Assembly: GCA_040388785.1 (NCBI GenBank)
Contig: JAZKBD010000015.1
Coordinates: 1-64,000, forward strand
Direction: 5' to 3'
DNA from: 66-474 sp040388785
Lineage (GTDB): Bacteria; Pseudomonadota; Gammaproteobacteria; Xanthomonadales; Rhodanobacteraceae
DNA: 64,000 bases
The position numbers were made by a program, and so were the translations under genes. Under the pieces are notes generated by a model. The model did not search any database, was not told the DNA's origin, and saw only the letters and a list, made by a program, of their open reading frames with translations. How positions within the stretch are numbered: position 1 is the first letter of the stretch; the number at the start of each line of letters is the position of its first letter. Below, piece after piece: positions 1 to 9,318 of the stretch.

Positions 1-20
1 CGGGCCGGATGGCCGGCCCG
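1..20 (-). terminator. Probable terminator stem of clpX
   Basis: A GC-rich self-complementary stem (GGGCCGG, 4-nt loop, CCGGCCC) lies 25 bp past the clpX stop codon on the minus strand. The T-run expected on the minus strand would be beyond the window edge, so this is only partly visible. Confidence 0.5.
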
Positions 21-44
21 TTTCCGATTCAGCTACCGGCTGGC

Positions 45-1331
45 CTATTCCCCGGAAGCGGCACGGGGCGCGGCCACCGGCGTGTTGGTGTAGATCAGGT
101 AAGGCTCGGTCTGGTGGTTGATCACCGACTCGTCCACAACCACCTTGCTGACATTTTCCAGCGACGGTAGGTCGTACATGGTGTCGAGCAGCACCGACTC
201 CATGATCGTGCGCAGGCCGCGCGCGCCGGTCTTGCGCTTGAGCGCCTTGCGGGCGATCGCCAGCAGCGCGTCCGGCCGCACCTCCAGTTCCACGCCCTCC
301 ATGTCGAACAGCTTCTTGAACTGCTTGGTGATCGCGTTCCTGGGCTCGGTGAGGATCTTCACCAGCGCGTCTTCATCCAGCTCGTCCAGCGTCGCGACGA
401 CCGGCAGGCGGCCGACGAACTCCGGGATCAGTCCATACTTCACCAGATCTTCCGGCTCGACGTTCGCCAGCAGCGCACCGACGTTCCGCCTGCGCTGCTT
501 GCTGCGGATCTCGGCACCGAAGCCGATGCCGGTGGTTTCCGAGCGCTGCTGGATTACCTTGTCGAGACCCGAGAACGCCCCGCCACAGATGAACAGGATG
601 TTCTTGGTGTCGACCTGCAGGAATTCCTGCTGCGGATGCTTGCGCCCGCCCTGCGGCGGCACCGACGCCACGGTGCCCTCGATCAGTTTCAGCAGCGCCT
701 GCTGCACGCCTTCGCCGGACACGTCGCGGGTGATCGACGGGTTTTCGCTCTTGCGCGAAATCTTGTCGATCTCGTCGATGTAGACGATGCCGGTCTGCGC
801 CTTCTCGACGTCGTAGTCGCACTTCTGCAGCAGCTTCTGGATGATGTTCTCGACGTCTTCGCCGACGTAACCCGCTTCGGTTAGCGTGGTCGCATCGGCA
901 ATGGTGAACGGCACGTTGAGCAAGCGCGCCAGCGTTTCGGCCAGCAACGTCTTGCCGCAGCCGGTCGGGCCGATCAGCAGGATGTTGGATTTCGCGAGCT
1001 CGATGTCGTCCTTCTTGGCGCGCGACTCCATCCGTTTGTAGTGGTTGTACACCGCGACGGCGAGCGCCTTCTTGGCGCGCGACTGCCCGATCACGTACTG
1101 GTCGAGCGTCTCCATGATTTCGCGCGGCTTCGGCAACTGGGTGCGGCCGGACGCGGCCTTCTCCTCCAGTTCCTCGCGGATGATGTCGTTGCACAGTTCC
1201 ACGCATTCATCGCAGATGAACACGCTGGGACCCGCGATCAGCTTGCGGACCTCGTGCTGGCTCTTGCCGCAGAACGAGCAGTAAAGGATCTTGCCGCCTT
1301 CGTTGCCGCGGCCCGGCCGGTCCTCGCTCAT
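45..1331 (-). CDS. clpX: ATP-dependent Clp protease ATP-binding subunit ClpX
   Basis: ClpX is the hexameric AAA+ unfoldase that recognises tagged or misfolded substrates and feeds them into ClpP in the cytosol. The 428-residue product has full family length. It opens with the C4 zinc-binding domain (CSFCGKS and CDECVELC, residues about 19-46), then Walker A GPTGCGKT (about 124-131), Walker B IVYIDEIDK (about 187-195) and the C-terminal small AAA domain. The ClpP-docking IGF motif is visible as TGIGF near residue 269. It is the last gene of a tig-clpP-clpX run, about 150 bp after clpP, the standard proteobacterial order. Nothing is degenerate. Confidence 0.97.
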   Translation of the reverse strand: MSEDRPGRGNEGGKILYCSFCGKSQHEVRKLIAGPSVFICDECVELCNDIIREELEEKAASGRTQLPKPREIMETLDQYVIGQSRAKKALAVAVYNHYKRMESRAKKDDIELAKSNILLIGPTGCGKTLLAETLARLLNVPFTIADATTLTEAGYVGEDVENIIQKLLQKCDYDVEKAQTGIVYIDEIDKISRKSENPSITRDVSGEGVQQALLKLIEGTVASVPPQGGRKHPQQEFLQVDTKNILFICGGAFSGLDKVIQQRSETTGIGFGAEIRSKQRRRNVGALLANVEPEDLVKYGLIPEFVGRLPVVATLDELDEDALVKILTEPRNAITKQFKKLFDMEGVELEVRPDALLAIARKALKRKTGARGLRTIMESVLLDTMYDLPSLENVSKVVVDESVINHQTEPYLIYTNTPVAAPRAASGE

Positions 1332-1480
1332 CTCGTGCTCCGTCGATCAGTCATGCAGTGTGTCATTCGGGTAACCCCGACTTGGCCGCAGCATAACACA
1401 GCCGAACCAGCCGGCTGGCCTGCCGCAGCGGGGAATCGTCCTGGAAAAGTCTGGAAAATCGCAGGCTTGCGATCAACGCC

Positions 1481-2116
1481 TCAAGCCGACTTTACCGAGT
1501 CGTCGGCGCGCCGGTCGTAGACCGTGTCGATCAGGCCGTAGTCCTTGGCCTCGTCGGCGCTCATGAAGCGGTCGCGCTCCATGTCGCGCGCGATCTGCTC
1601 GACGGTCTTGCCGGTGTGCTTGGCATAGATCTCGTTGAGGCGCCCGCGCAGGTAGAGGATTTCCCTGGCATGGATTTCGATGTCGGTCGCCTGGCCCTGC
1701 GCACCGCCCGAAGGCTGGTGGATCATGATGCGCGAGTTCGGCAACGCGAAGCGCTTGCCCTTGGTGCCGGCCATCAACAGCAGCGACGCCGCGCTGCTCG
1801 CCTGGCCGACGCACATAGTGCTGACGTCCGGCTTGATGAACTGCATCGTATCGTAGATGGCCAGGCCGGAAGACACCACGCCGCCCGGGCTGTTGATGTA
1901 GAACTGGATGTCCTTGTCCGGATTCTCCGATTCCAGGAACAGCATTTGCGCCATCACGACATTGGCGACGTTGTCGTCGATCGGGCCGACCAGGAAGATG
2001 ATACGTTCCTTCAGCAGCCGCGAATAGATGTCGAACGAACGCTCGCCGCGCGAGGTCTGCTCGACAACGATCGGAACCAGGTTGAGGCTGCGGGTTTCCT
2101 GCGTTTCGCGCTGCAT
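1481..2116 (-). CDS. clpP: ATP-dependent Clp protease proteolytic subunit ClpP
   Basis: ClpP is the tetradecameric serine peptidase that degrades polypeptides delivered by ClpX or ClpA. The start chosen is the ATG giving MQRETQETRSLNLVP, a typical ClpP N-terminus. The reading frame stays open upstream but those residues are unlike ClpP. The product is 211 residues. The catalytic Ser lies in GQASSAAS, the His in MIHQPSGG and the Asp in the ERDRFMSADEA stretch. It sits 38 bp downstream of tig and upstream of clpX, consistent with co-transcription. Confidence 0.96.
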   Translation of the reverse strand: MQRETQETRSLNLVPIVVEQTSRGERSFDIYSRLLKERIIFLVGPIDDNVANVVMAQMLFLESENPDKDIQFYINSPGGVVSSGLAIYDTMQFIKPDVSTMCVGQASSAASLLLMAGTKGKRFALPNSRIMIHQPSGGAQGQATDIEIHAREILYLRGRLNEIYAKHTGKTVEQIARDMERDRFMSADEAKDYGLIDTVYDRRADDSVKSA

Positions 2117-2154
2117 GGTGTTCTCCGGATGACGGCGGGTTGCGCCGCGCTGCT

Positions 2155-3462
2155 TCAATTGGCGGTGTTCTGCGGATGCATCACCTCGTCGAAGCTCAGG
2201 CCCACTTCGGTGGCGTCGGCATGATCCGCCACCCATTCGGAAACCTGGTCTTCGAGCACGGCGGTCCGCACGTTGTCCATCATCTGGGGGTTGCTGCGAT
2301 AAAGTTCAACGACCTGCTCGGGTTCCTCGTAGGTCGAAGCGATCTTGGCGATGCGCTCGGTGACCTTGCGATTGTCCACGCGCAGGTTGTTGCTCTGCGC
2401 GATCTGGCGCAGCAGCAGGCCGGCGATCACACGCTGGTGCGCGATCGGCATGGCCGCTTCCATCGCCGCGGCCGGAATCGACTGCTCGCCTGACAGGCCC
2501 GGCATCGCCGAACGCACCAGCGATTCGGCTTCGGCGCGTTCCAGCACCTTGGGTACGTCCACGTCGGCGTAGGTGGCGGCCAGCTTGCTGCCGACCTCGT
2601 TGCGCAGGCGTGCGCGCAATGCATTCTCGAGTTCGCGCTCGAGGTTGGCGCGGACTTCCTTGCGGAAGGTCTCGGGCGAGCCATCGGCGATGCCGAAGTT
2701 GCGGATGAACTCCGCGTCGACTTCCGGCATGTGCGGTGCCTGCACTTCGCCGATGCGCAGCTCGACCCTGGCCTGCTTCGCCGCCAGCTGCGGAATCGGA
2801 AACGTCGGCGGAAATTCGACGTCGAAGGCCAACTCCTCGCCCGCCTTGTGGCCCTTGAGCGCACCGTCGAACGCGGCCAGCGCGGTGTTGCCGCCGATCA
2901 CGCTGGCGGCGCGCTCGCGGCCCTCGGCCGGATGCCGGAACCCATCCGACTGCGCGACGTAATCGATGATCACCATGTCACCGTCCGCCGCGGCGCGTTC
3001 GACCTTCTGGAAGGTGCGGCGCTGCGTGCGCAGGGTTTCGATCATCTTGTCGACGTCGGCCTCGCCGACTTCGGCTTTCGGGCGATCGATCTTGAGGATG
3101 CCGACATCGACGGTCGGCAGCTCCGGCATCACTTCGAACGTCGCCGTGTAGGCGATTTCGCCGTCCTGCGGCTTGCCGTCGGTGTCGATGTTGGGGTTCG
3201 CGACGGGCTGCAGGTTCTGCTGCTGCACGGCTTCGCGGAACGTGCTGCCGATCAGGTCGGAAAGTGCTTCGCCGCGGACTTGGTCGCCATAACGCTGCTC
3301 GATGACCTTGACCGGCACCTTGCCCGGACGGAAGCCCTTCAGGCGCACGTTGCGGCCGAGTTCGGAAATGCGCTGCCGTACGCGGGACTCGAACTGTTCG
3401 GCGGGAAACTTGACGGTCAGCTTGCGCTCGAGCTTGCCGACATTTTCCAGGGAAACTTGCAT
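2155..3462 (-). CDS. tig: Trigger factor, ribosome-associated peptidyl-prolyl isomerase chaperone
   Basis: Trigger factor binds nascent chains at the ribosome exit tunnel. The start at 3462 gives MQVSLENVGKLERKL, and an AGGAG-type ribosome binding site precedes it. The ORF is open further upstream without trigger-factor similarity. The 435-residue product has the N-terminal ribosome-binding domain with the signature GFRPGKVP (near residue 45), a central FKBP-like PPIase domain and a helical C-terminal domain. It is the first gene of tig-clpP-clpX, just downstream of a tRNA cluster on the same strand. Confidence 0.96.
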   Translation of the reverse strand: MQVSLENVGKLERKLTVKFPAEQFESRVRQRISELGRNVRLKGFRPGKVPVKVIEQRYGDQVRGEALSDLIGSTFREAVQQQNLQPVANPNIDTDGKPQDGEIAYTATFEVMPELPTVDVGILKIDRPKAEVGEADVDKMIETLRTQRRTFQKVERAAADGDMVIIDYVAQSDGFRHPAEGRERAASVIGGNTALAAFDGALKGHKAGEELAFDVEFPPTFPIPQLAAKQARVELRIGEVQAPHMPEVDAEFIRNFGIADGSPETFRKEVRANLERELENALRARLRNEVGSKLAATYADVDVPKVLERAEAESLVRSAMPGLSGEQSIPAAAMEAAMPIAHQRVIAGLLLRQIAQSNNLRVDNRKVTERIAKIASTYEEPEQVVELYRSNPQMMDNVRTAVLEDQVSEWVADHADATEVGLSFDEVMHPQNTAN

Positions 3463-3571
3463 GGTGGCTCCTGACGGTCGATGCGCACCTTGCGCATCCA
3501 CAGTTGTTACGAAGCGGCTGCCGCCTCGGCAAGCAGCCGGTGGAATCCATGGACCGGCCGCGGGCGCTCCG

Positions 3572-3656
3572 TGGTGCGAAAGGCGGGACTCGAACCCGCA
3601 CGGGTTGCCCCACTGGAACCTAAATCCAGCGCGTCTGCCAGTTCCGCCACTTTCGC
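3572..3656 (-). tRNA. tRNA-Leu (anticodon UAG)
   Basis: On the minus strand the sequence folds as a class II tRNA of 85 nt: acceptor stem starting GCGAAAG, a D-arm, an anticodon arm with loop TTTAGGT (anticodon TAG), a variable arm, TTCGAGTCC T-loop and an encoded 3' CCA. The long variable arm and anticodon identify it as leucine. Confidence 0.95.
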
Positions 3657-3690
3657 GATGCCGCCGGTCCCGAATATGCGCAGCATGAAA

Positions 3691-3766
3691 TGGTGGGCCG
3701 TGTAGGATTCGAACCTACGACCAAGAGATTAAGAGTCTCCTGCTCTACCAACTGAGCTAACGGCCC
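3691..3766 (-). tRNA. tRNA-Lys (anticodon CUU)
   Basis: A 76-nt minus-strand tRNA: acceptor GGGCCGT, D-arm TAGCTCAG, anticodon loop CTCTTAA (anticodon CTT), T-arm GGTTCGAATCC and encoded CCA. It lies 34 bp from tRNA-Leu in the same orientation. Confidence 0.95.
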
Positions 3767-3789
3767 GCATTTTCTACATTGTACAAAGG

Positions 3790-3867
3790 TGGGGTGGATG
3801 ATGGGACTCGAACCCACGACAACCGGAATCACAATCCGGGACTCTAACCAGCTGAGCTACATCCACC
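3790..3867 (-). tRNA. tRNA-His (anticodon GUG)
   Basis: A minus-strand tRNA with anticodon loop TTGTGAT (anticodon GTG), acceptor starting GGTGGAT with the extra 5' G typical of tRNA-His, T-loop GGTTCGAGTCC and encoded CCA. It is the first tRNA of the Leu-Lys-His cluster in transcription order (His, Lys, Leu). Confidence 0.94.
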
Positions 3868-3940
3868 ACTGATACTTTTTCGCCGAACCATCCATGGCGC
3901 GCGCGCTAGTCGGCATCCATGCCTCCTCCTCGTGCCTCGC

Positions 3941-3963
3941 GCGACGGTCCACTGGACCGTCGC
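3941..3963. repeat. Perfect 10-bp hairpin upstream of the tRNA cluster
   Basis: GCGACGGTCC and its exact reverse complement are separated by ACT. It has no adjacent T-run in either direction, so it is not a convincing terminator. It sits within the tRNA-like remnant region between tRNA-His and xseB. Confidence 0.5.
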
Positions 3964-3975
3964 AAGCGCTCGGTA

Positions 3976-4003
3976 TTCGACCAGCCGAGCTAGATCCACC
4001 ACG
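3976..4003 (-). pseudogene. 5'-half tRNA-His-like remnant
   Basis: Read on the minus strand, GTGGATCTAGCTCGGCTGGT resembles the first 20 nt of the intact tRNA-His (GTGGATGTAGCTCAGCTGGT) about 110 bp away. No anticodon or T-arm follows. It looks like a partial tRNA duplication or the scar of an integration at the tRNA. No gene lies between 3868 and 4109. Confidence 0.45.
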
Positions 4004-4109
4004 CGAAACATCGAGCCAGCCGGCAATTTTCATTGACCCGCCCGAAACTTGCAAGCACGTCGCGCAACGGGCGATTGATTCACCCCCGCGCCTGCGCTAG
4101 CTTGCGCGG

Positions 4110-4411
4110 ATGCCCAAGCCGCCCGTCAAAGCCGCAAACCCTTCGCCCGTGGCGGAGTTCGAGCAATCGCTGGCCGAACTCGAAGCGCTGGTGACGAAAA
4201 TGGAAAGCGGCGAACAGAACCTGGACGAGTCGCTGCGCGCGTTCGAACGCGGCATTGCGCTTTATCGTCAGTGCCAGTCGGCACTGGAGCAGGCGGACGC
4301 GCGGGTCAAGCTGCTGCTCGATCCCGGGCATCCGGAATCGGCCCAGCCGTTTGCGCCAGGCGAAGAACCCTGTCGCAAAACGGGCGCGCCCGGCGACAGG
4401 CGCGCCCGATC
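4110..4411 (+). CDS. xseB: Exodeoxyribonuclease VII small subunit (3' end lost in gap)
   Basis: XseB partners XseA in exonuclease VII. The start at 4110 gives MPKPPVKAANPSPVAEFEQS, followed by the family core: FEQSLAELEALVTKMESGE, LDESLRAFERGIALYR and ADARVKLLL. The recognisable protein (about 85 residues) ends near 4370. From there the frame runs without a stop into the 10-N gap, through a repetitive GGCGCGCCC-rich stretch, so the true C-terminus cannot be read. The usual neighbours ispA and dxs are absent beyond the gap, which suggests either a misjoin or substantial missing sequence. Confidence 0.85.
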
Positions 4412-4421
4412 NNNNNNNNNN
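4412..4421. other. Assembly gap (10 N) after xseB
   Basis: Ten N. Both flanks contain CAGGCGCGCCCGATC, a short repeat that may explain the failed assembly. Gene order breaks here. Confidence 0.95.
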
Positions 4422-4470
4422 CGCAGGTGCTCCGGCAGCGACTCGAACAGATCCCAGGCGCGCCCGATCA

Positions 4471-4587
4471 GGACCCCGTGTCAACGCCCCTCCATGGGCT
4501 GCACGGGATGAGTTCGTCCATCTCACATTGGATCCCGTGTCACCGCACATCCCTGTGCTGCACGGGATGAATGCATCCTGCATTCAC
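4471..4587. repeat. Two imperfect tandem copies of a ~57-bp unit
   Basis: Copy 1 (4471-4526) and copy 2 (4530-4587) share the blocks CCCGTGTCA, TGCACGGGATGA and a final TTCAC or CTCAC. Each contains a CCCGTG...CACGGG inverted pair, so each unit can form a hairpin. Copy 2 runs into the stop codon of the DUF4870 gene. No coding function was recognised between 4422 and 4583. Confidence 0.6.
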
Positions 4588-5033
4588 TTGATCAGGCGCA
4601 ACGCGAACGGGTAGCGATAGGCCACGCCTTCGTTGGACTTGATCGCCGCGATGATGATGAACACCAGCGCCGCGATGCCGATGATGACCATCAGCGGCAA
4701 CGCAATGAGAAATCCAACACCAAGCGTCGCGAATCCCAGGATCGTCAGGATCACGAAGATGATCGCGATCGTGATGTTGAAGTTCAGGGCTTCCTTGGCC
4801 TGATCATTCACGAACGGCATGGTGTCTTTCTTCACCAGCCAGATGATCAGCGGGCCAAGGAACCAGCCCCAGCCACCGACCCAACCGGTGACCAGACCAC
4901 CCAGCAGCGCCGACAGGTGCGCGAACATGGCCCACTGGCGTTCTTCCGCGGTGGGCACGCCCGCGGGCGGCGGCGGTGCGCCGGCGGGGGACGAAGACGT
5001 CGGGGGTGTCACGGATTCCGGTGGAACACTCAT
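4584..5033 (-). CDS. DUF4870 (Tic20-like) small membrane protein
   Basis: 149 residues. A Pro-rich N-terminus (to about residue 28) is followed by EERQWAMFAHLSALLGG, the typical DUF4870 opening. Hydrophobic segments follow: WFLGPLIIWLV, then after VNDQAKEALNFNITI a long pair of membrane helices. The family is predicted to be an inner-membrane protein of unknown function, and no catalytic residues are evident. It is transcribed away from the DUF1501 gene, 93 bp downstream of it on the same strand. Confidence 0.85.
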   Translation of the reverse strand: MSVPPESVTPPTSSSPAGAPPPPAGVPTAEERQWAMFAHLSALLGGLVTGWVGGWGWFLGPLIIWLVKKDTMPFVNDQAKEALNFNITIAIIFVILTILGFATLGVGFLIALPLMVIIGIAALVFIIIAAIKSNEGVAYRYPFALRLIK

Positions 5034-5126
5034 GGCTGTTCTCCCTCAAACAGTGGTGGACGGACCGCGCGGTGACTCTCGCCCTGTCCGGGGCGCCTGT
5101 CAAGCGCCGTCCACCGCCGCGGAAAA

Positions 5127-6335
5127 TCACGCTGCGGCGCGAGCCGGACCCACCAGATTGCCCAGCGGTTCCGCCGCCGCGCTGCCCGGAAAGACGCGCG
5201 ATTCCAGCAGCGAATCCGAAATGCCGAGGTGCGCCGCCAGCACGCCCTTGAACACCGCGCGGAAATCGGTGGTCGCGTGCACGTCGCGGTCCTGGTACAG
5301 CTCGCCGGAACCGATACCTGGCCACTTGCCGGCGACATGTCCGCCTCGCAGTGCGCCGCCTGCGAGGAACATCGAACCGCCGGTACCGTGATCGGTGCCG
5401 CCGGTGCCGTTGATGTGCGCGGTGCGGCCGAATTCGGTGGCAACGATCACGACCGTGCGGCCCCACATCGCGCCGATCGACTGATGGAACGCCTTCAGGC
5501 CCGCGTCGAGCTCTTCGATCTTGCGCGTCACGATCGCCGCCTCGTTCGCGTGCGTGTCCCAGCCGTCGTCTTCGACGAACGCGACGCGCGGACCGTCGGC
5601 CTTGCCCATGAAGCCTCCAGCCGCGGCCATCATCACCGGCAAACCGCTTTGCTTTTTCTTGCCGGGCTTGCCATTCGACATCATTCCTGCACTGGATTCC
5701 GGAACCGGTGAATCGGTCTGCTGCGCGACCGCGCGCGCGAACGGCGCGGCCAACCGCGTGTCCGCCGCATACAACGGCTGCAAACGCTGCAACAGGATCG
5801 GATTGACTTCGGTCGGCAACGGCGGCGACCAGGTTTCCACTTTCGCGGAGCCGCGCATCGTCAACGGCATCACCGCCGCGCAGGCCAGGCCATCGACGCC
5901 CGGCATGCACGCGATGCAGCGGTTCAACCAGCCGGTCTGCGCGCCGTCCGGTTGCGCGGTGCCGTTCTCGACGCAGTTCTGCGCCTGAAAATGCGAGCGG
6001 CCCCAATACGGCGGCGCCGCCGCGACCACCGGCATGAACTGGCCCTGCGCGTACAACTGCGCGGCATAGTCGAACGAGGGATGCAGCGCGAACACGTTGT
6101 CCAGTTTGTGCGCGGGTTTCGCGGCCGACGGCGACAACGCCAACGCGCCGCGGATCGCCTGGTAACCCGGATCGCCGTACGGCGGCACCGATTCCAATCC
6201 ATCCAGTCCGCCACGCAACAGCACGAATAGGAAGCGCGTGTCGGAACCGGTCGCGGCGAAGGTGAGTTTCGGCCACACCAGCAACGTCGCGGTGCCGATC
6301 GCGGCGTTGGCAATAAATTGTCTGCGCGTCAGCAT
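5127..6335 (-). CDS. DUF1501 domain-containing secreted protein
   Basis: The start at 6335 (MLTRRQFIANAAIGTATLL) is chosen because GGAGG lies 7 nt upstream and a twin-arginine-like signal peptide follows. The 402-residue product has the DUF1501 features VEDDGWDTH (about 250), VVIVATEFGRT and GTDHGTGGSMFLAGG, an alkaline-phosphatase-superfamily-like arrangement of Asp/His that could bind metal. It overlaps the end region of the upstream DUF1800 gene by a few bases on the same strand. DUF1800-DUF1501 pairs are widespread, exported by Tat, and of unknown substrate. Confidence 0.88.
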   Translation of the reverse strand: MLTRRQFIANAAIGTATLLVWPKLTFAATGSDTRFLFVLLRGGLDGLESVPPYGDPGYQAIRGALALSPSAAKPAHKLDNVFALHPSFDYAAQLYAQGQFMPVVAAAPPYWGRSHFQAQNCVENGTAQPDGAQTGWLNRCIACMPGVDGLACAAVMPLTMRGSAKVETWSPPLPTEVNPILLQRLQPLYAADTRLAAPFARAVAQQTDSPVPESSAGMMSNGKPGKKKQSGLPVMMAAAGGFMGKADGPRVAFVEDDGWDTHANEAAIVTRKIEELDAGLKAFHQSIGAMWGRTVVIVATEFGRTAHINGTGGTDHGTGGSMFLAGGALRGGHVAGKWPGIGSGELYQDRDVHATTDFRAVFKGVLAAHLGISDSLLESRVFPGSAAAEPLGNLVGPARAAA

Positions 6336-6337
6336 GT

Positions 6338-7821
6338 TCACGCCCTCCATTGGAATGCCGGGCACGCGAACAGCGTCGCGTGCGCCTGCCGCGCCGATTC
6401 CGCGCGCCGGATCGCCTGCGCGGTATCTTCGTCCAGCAAGGGTCCCAGGACGTCCTGCGCGAACGCCAGCGGCTGCGCATTGGTCTGTGCGACGCGCGCG
6501 GAAATCGCCTCCGCTGCCTGCACGCGCTTCCACAAGCCATCCGCGTCGATCCAGTTGGCGGAGTTGTCGGTGAAACCGGCGGGCGAGCGCGGATCGAACA
6601 TTGGCTCGCCAAGGTTTTCGAGCAACGCCAGCACCGGCTGCGGCTGATTGCCGAGCTCGACCTGTCCCGCGCGCAGCGATGAAATCACGAAATCCTGCGG
6701 CGTCTTGAATTTGCGCGCCTCCGCGTCCCACGCTTCCGGACTTTCGATCAGCGTGCGATACACGGCCGCGAGATCGGTGTCGTGATCGAGATAACTCTTC
6801 GCCATCCGGTCCACCAGCGACTGCGGCGGATGATCCGAAACGAAGTGCTGCGCGAGCTGCATTGACAGGTGCTTCGCGGTCGCGGGCTGGCGCGCGAGGA
6901 ATTCCAGGATCGCCTTGCCCTGTTCGAAACCGCCGTCGGGAAACGTCCTGCCAATCACGCGGCGCGAACCGGGTTCGTGCGCATTGGCGCGGAACACGAA
7001 CGCCNNNNNNNNNNCGCGAAGTCGCGCGGATACGGAACGCTCCAGCCGGTCAGCGCGCGCGAAAATTCGGTGACGTCGGCCTGCGTGTAACCCGCATTCA
7101 CGCCGACCGTGTGCAATTCCATCGCTTCGCGGCCCAGGTTTTCGTTCAAGCCACCGGCCTTGCCCTTGTCCATGTCGCCGTTGCGCGCGAGACGCATCGC
7201 GATGCGCCGGCCCAGCATCGAGTTCGGCCCGACGGAGCGCGCGTTGTCGAGGTACAGCAGCATCGCCGGATGGGTTTCGACGGCGAGCAGCATGTCGGCG
7301 AAGCGGCCGGTGACGTGCGGGCGGATCGCCTCGCGCTCCATCGGCGCCGCGAACAACCGCGCCGGGCGCTTGTCGACGGACACCGCGAAATGGTTGGACC
7401 AGAAATGCACCAGCCGTTCGACGAATGGCGTGTCGGTGACGGTCGCGACCCGGTAGCGCGCCGCAGCCTCCGCCAGCAACGCCTTGCGTGTCTCCTGCCG
7501 ATATGGTTTCAGCGCCTGCTTCAGCGCCCCGGCGTTGGCCTGGCCATCCTGCGATGCCGCCTGCATGTCGCCCGACAGGAACGCACGCCGCCCGCGGCCG
7601 CCCTGCTTGAGCTCGCGACGCGTCATCTGCAGTTGCGCTTCTTCGCGAAGGTAATCGAGGCTGCCCGGCAAACCGGCGAACGCGTTGCCGCCGTCGGAGC
7701 CGCGCGCGACCTGCGCATTCAACCAGCCACGCGGATCGTGGATGCCCGCCAGTTCGCCGGGTTTGGCGCCCAATCCGAAGCGGTTGACCGCTGCGGTGGC
7801 ATCGTTGCCGGATGCATTCAT
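6338..7821 (-). CDS. DUF1800 domain-containing protein (interrupted by gap)
   Basis: Two in-gene segments flank a 10-N gap (7005-7014). The N-terminal part (MNASGNDATAAVNRFGLG, AVETHPAMLLYLDNARSVG, NENLGREAMELHTVG, FSRALTGW) and the C-terminal part (FVFRANAHEPGSRRVIGRTF, LAQHFVSDHPP) together give the full DUF1800 layout of roughly 490 residues. The halves are out of frame because the gap length is nominal. The family travels with DUF1501, and the two genes are coupled here. Biochemical function is unknown. Confidence 0.88.
7005..7014. other. Assembly gap (10 N) within the DUF1800 gene
   Basis: Ten N. The flanking protein segments PYPRDFA and FVFRANAHEPG are neighbours in this family, so probably only tens of bases are missing. 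Confidence 0.95.
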
Positions 7822-7911
7822 GAGGCCGTCTCGCGTCGTGTCGATAGATGCGATAACGCCGCGTGCGCGAATCCGGTTGACCGAAAACCTTGCACGTTCA
7901 GGTTCGCGGCG

Positions 7912-9293
7912 TTACTCGCCTGCGACGGTCATCCTGCCGATCAGGATCGAGCCGGCGAGGATCGACGAGCGCGGGTCGACGTCCGTTCCGATCGCGTGCA
8001 AGCCCATGAACATGTCGCGCAAATTGCCGGCGATGGTGATTTCCTGCACCGGGTACGCGATTTCGCCGTTCTCGATCCAGAAACCCGCGGCGCCGCGTGA
8101 ATAGTCTCCCGTGATGATCGACACGCCCTGGCCGATCAACTCGGTCACGAGCAGGCCCGTGCCCATGCGTTGCAGCAGCCCGCGGAAGTCCGTCGCTTCG
8201 CCGTCCACCGAACCCGGCTCCACCACCAGATTGTGCACGCCGCCCGCGTTGCCGGTGGTCTGCAACCCGAGCTTGCGCGCGGAATAACTGCCCAGCACGT
8301 AGCGCTGCAGCACGCCGCGTTCGACCAGCGCGGATTCGCGCGTCGCCACGCCTTCCGCGTCGAACGTGCCGGACGCGTGGCCGCGCGGCAGGAAAGGTTT
8401 TTCGAGCACGTCGACGAACGCCGGCAACACCGGCTTGCCGGCATGGTCGAGCAGGAAACTGGCGCGCCGGTACAGCGATCCGCCGCTGGCTGCGGATACG
8501 AGATGCCCGACCAGCGAGCGCGCGACTTCCGGCGCGAACAGCACCGCGCAGTCGCGCGTCGAAAGTTTGCGCGCGTCAAGCCGAGCCGCCGCGCGTTCGG
8601 CCGCCTTGACGCCGATGCTTGCAAATGCCGGGAACGCGCTCGCGTCGCGCACGTATTCGTACCAGCCTTCGCGCTGCATCGCGTCGCCCTGGCCCGCGAT
8701 CAACGAACAGGAAATGGAATGATGCGTGCCGCGCTCACGGCCGACGAAGCCGTGTGAATTCGCGTACACGCCGAGCGCGTCGCCGCATTGCACGCTGGCG
8801 CCTTCCGAATTGGTGATCGCCACGTGGTCGCGGCCTGCGGCTTGGTTTACGAGCTNNNNNNNNNNATCGCGCGATCGACATCCAGCGGCCACGGATGCCA
8901 CAGGTCGAGATCGGGAAACGTCGTCTGCATCAGCGCCGCGTCGGCCAGCCCCGCACACGAATCGGGTTCGGTGTAACGCGCGATCGCGCAGGCCTGCGCG
9001 ATCGTCGCGTCGATGGACGCCGCCTTGAGATCGGCGGTGGACGCGCTGCCCTTGCGCTGCCCGAAATAAACCGTGAGCCCGAAACCGCGGTCGCGGTTGC
9101 GCTCGACCGTTTCCACTTCGCCCAGGCGCACGTTGACGGACAGTCCGGTGCTGACGCTGGCCGACACTTCCGCCTGCGACGCACCCGCGGCGCGCGCGCG
9201 ACGCACCACGTCATCGGCCAGCTCGGCGAGACGTTCCAGTTCCGCAACGCTGGCGTCCGCTGTCACAATGTCGATGTTCATTTCATTTTTCAT
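7912..9293 (-). CDS. pmbA: Metalloprotease PmbA/TldE (interrupted by gap)
   Basis: TldE (PmbA) is the non-catalytic partner of TldD in the zinc protease that matures ribosomally made peptides (microcin B17) and degrades CcdA in E. coli. The N-terminal half (LAELADDVVRRARAAGASQAE, RGFGLTVYFGQRKGSAS) and C-terminal half (NSEGASV, FLLDHAGKPVLPAFVDVLEKP, SGTFDAEGVATRE, TTGNAGGVHNLVV, GDYSRGAAGFWIENG) match the family along its whole length. A 10-N gap at 8856-8865 removes part of the centre. It lacks an HExxH motif, as expected for TldE. Its start is only 25 bp from the divergent darP start. Confidence 0.92.
8856..8865. other. Assembly gap (10 N) within pmbA
   Basis: Ten N between the segments LWHPWPLDVDRA and LVNQAAGRDHVAITNSEGAS. 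The true missing length is unknown but probably short. Confidence 0.95.
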
Positions 9294-9318
9294 TCAAGAC
9301 ACCTTGACTCGCGCCGCC

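Noticed and set aside
4422..4475. Minus-strand coding-like stretch (VLIGRAWDLFESLPEHL)
   Set aside because: Too short, preceded by a stop codon and cut by the gap; no family recognised.
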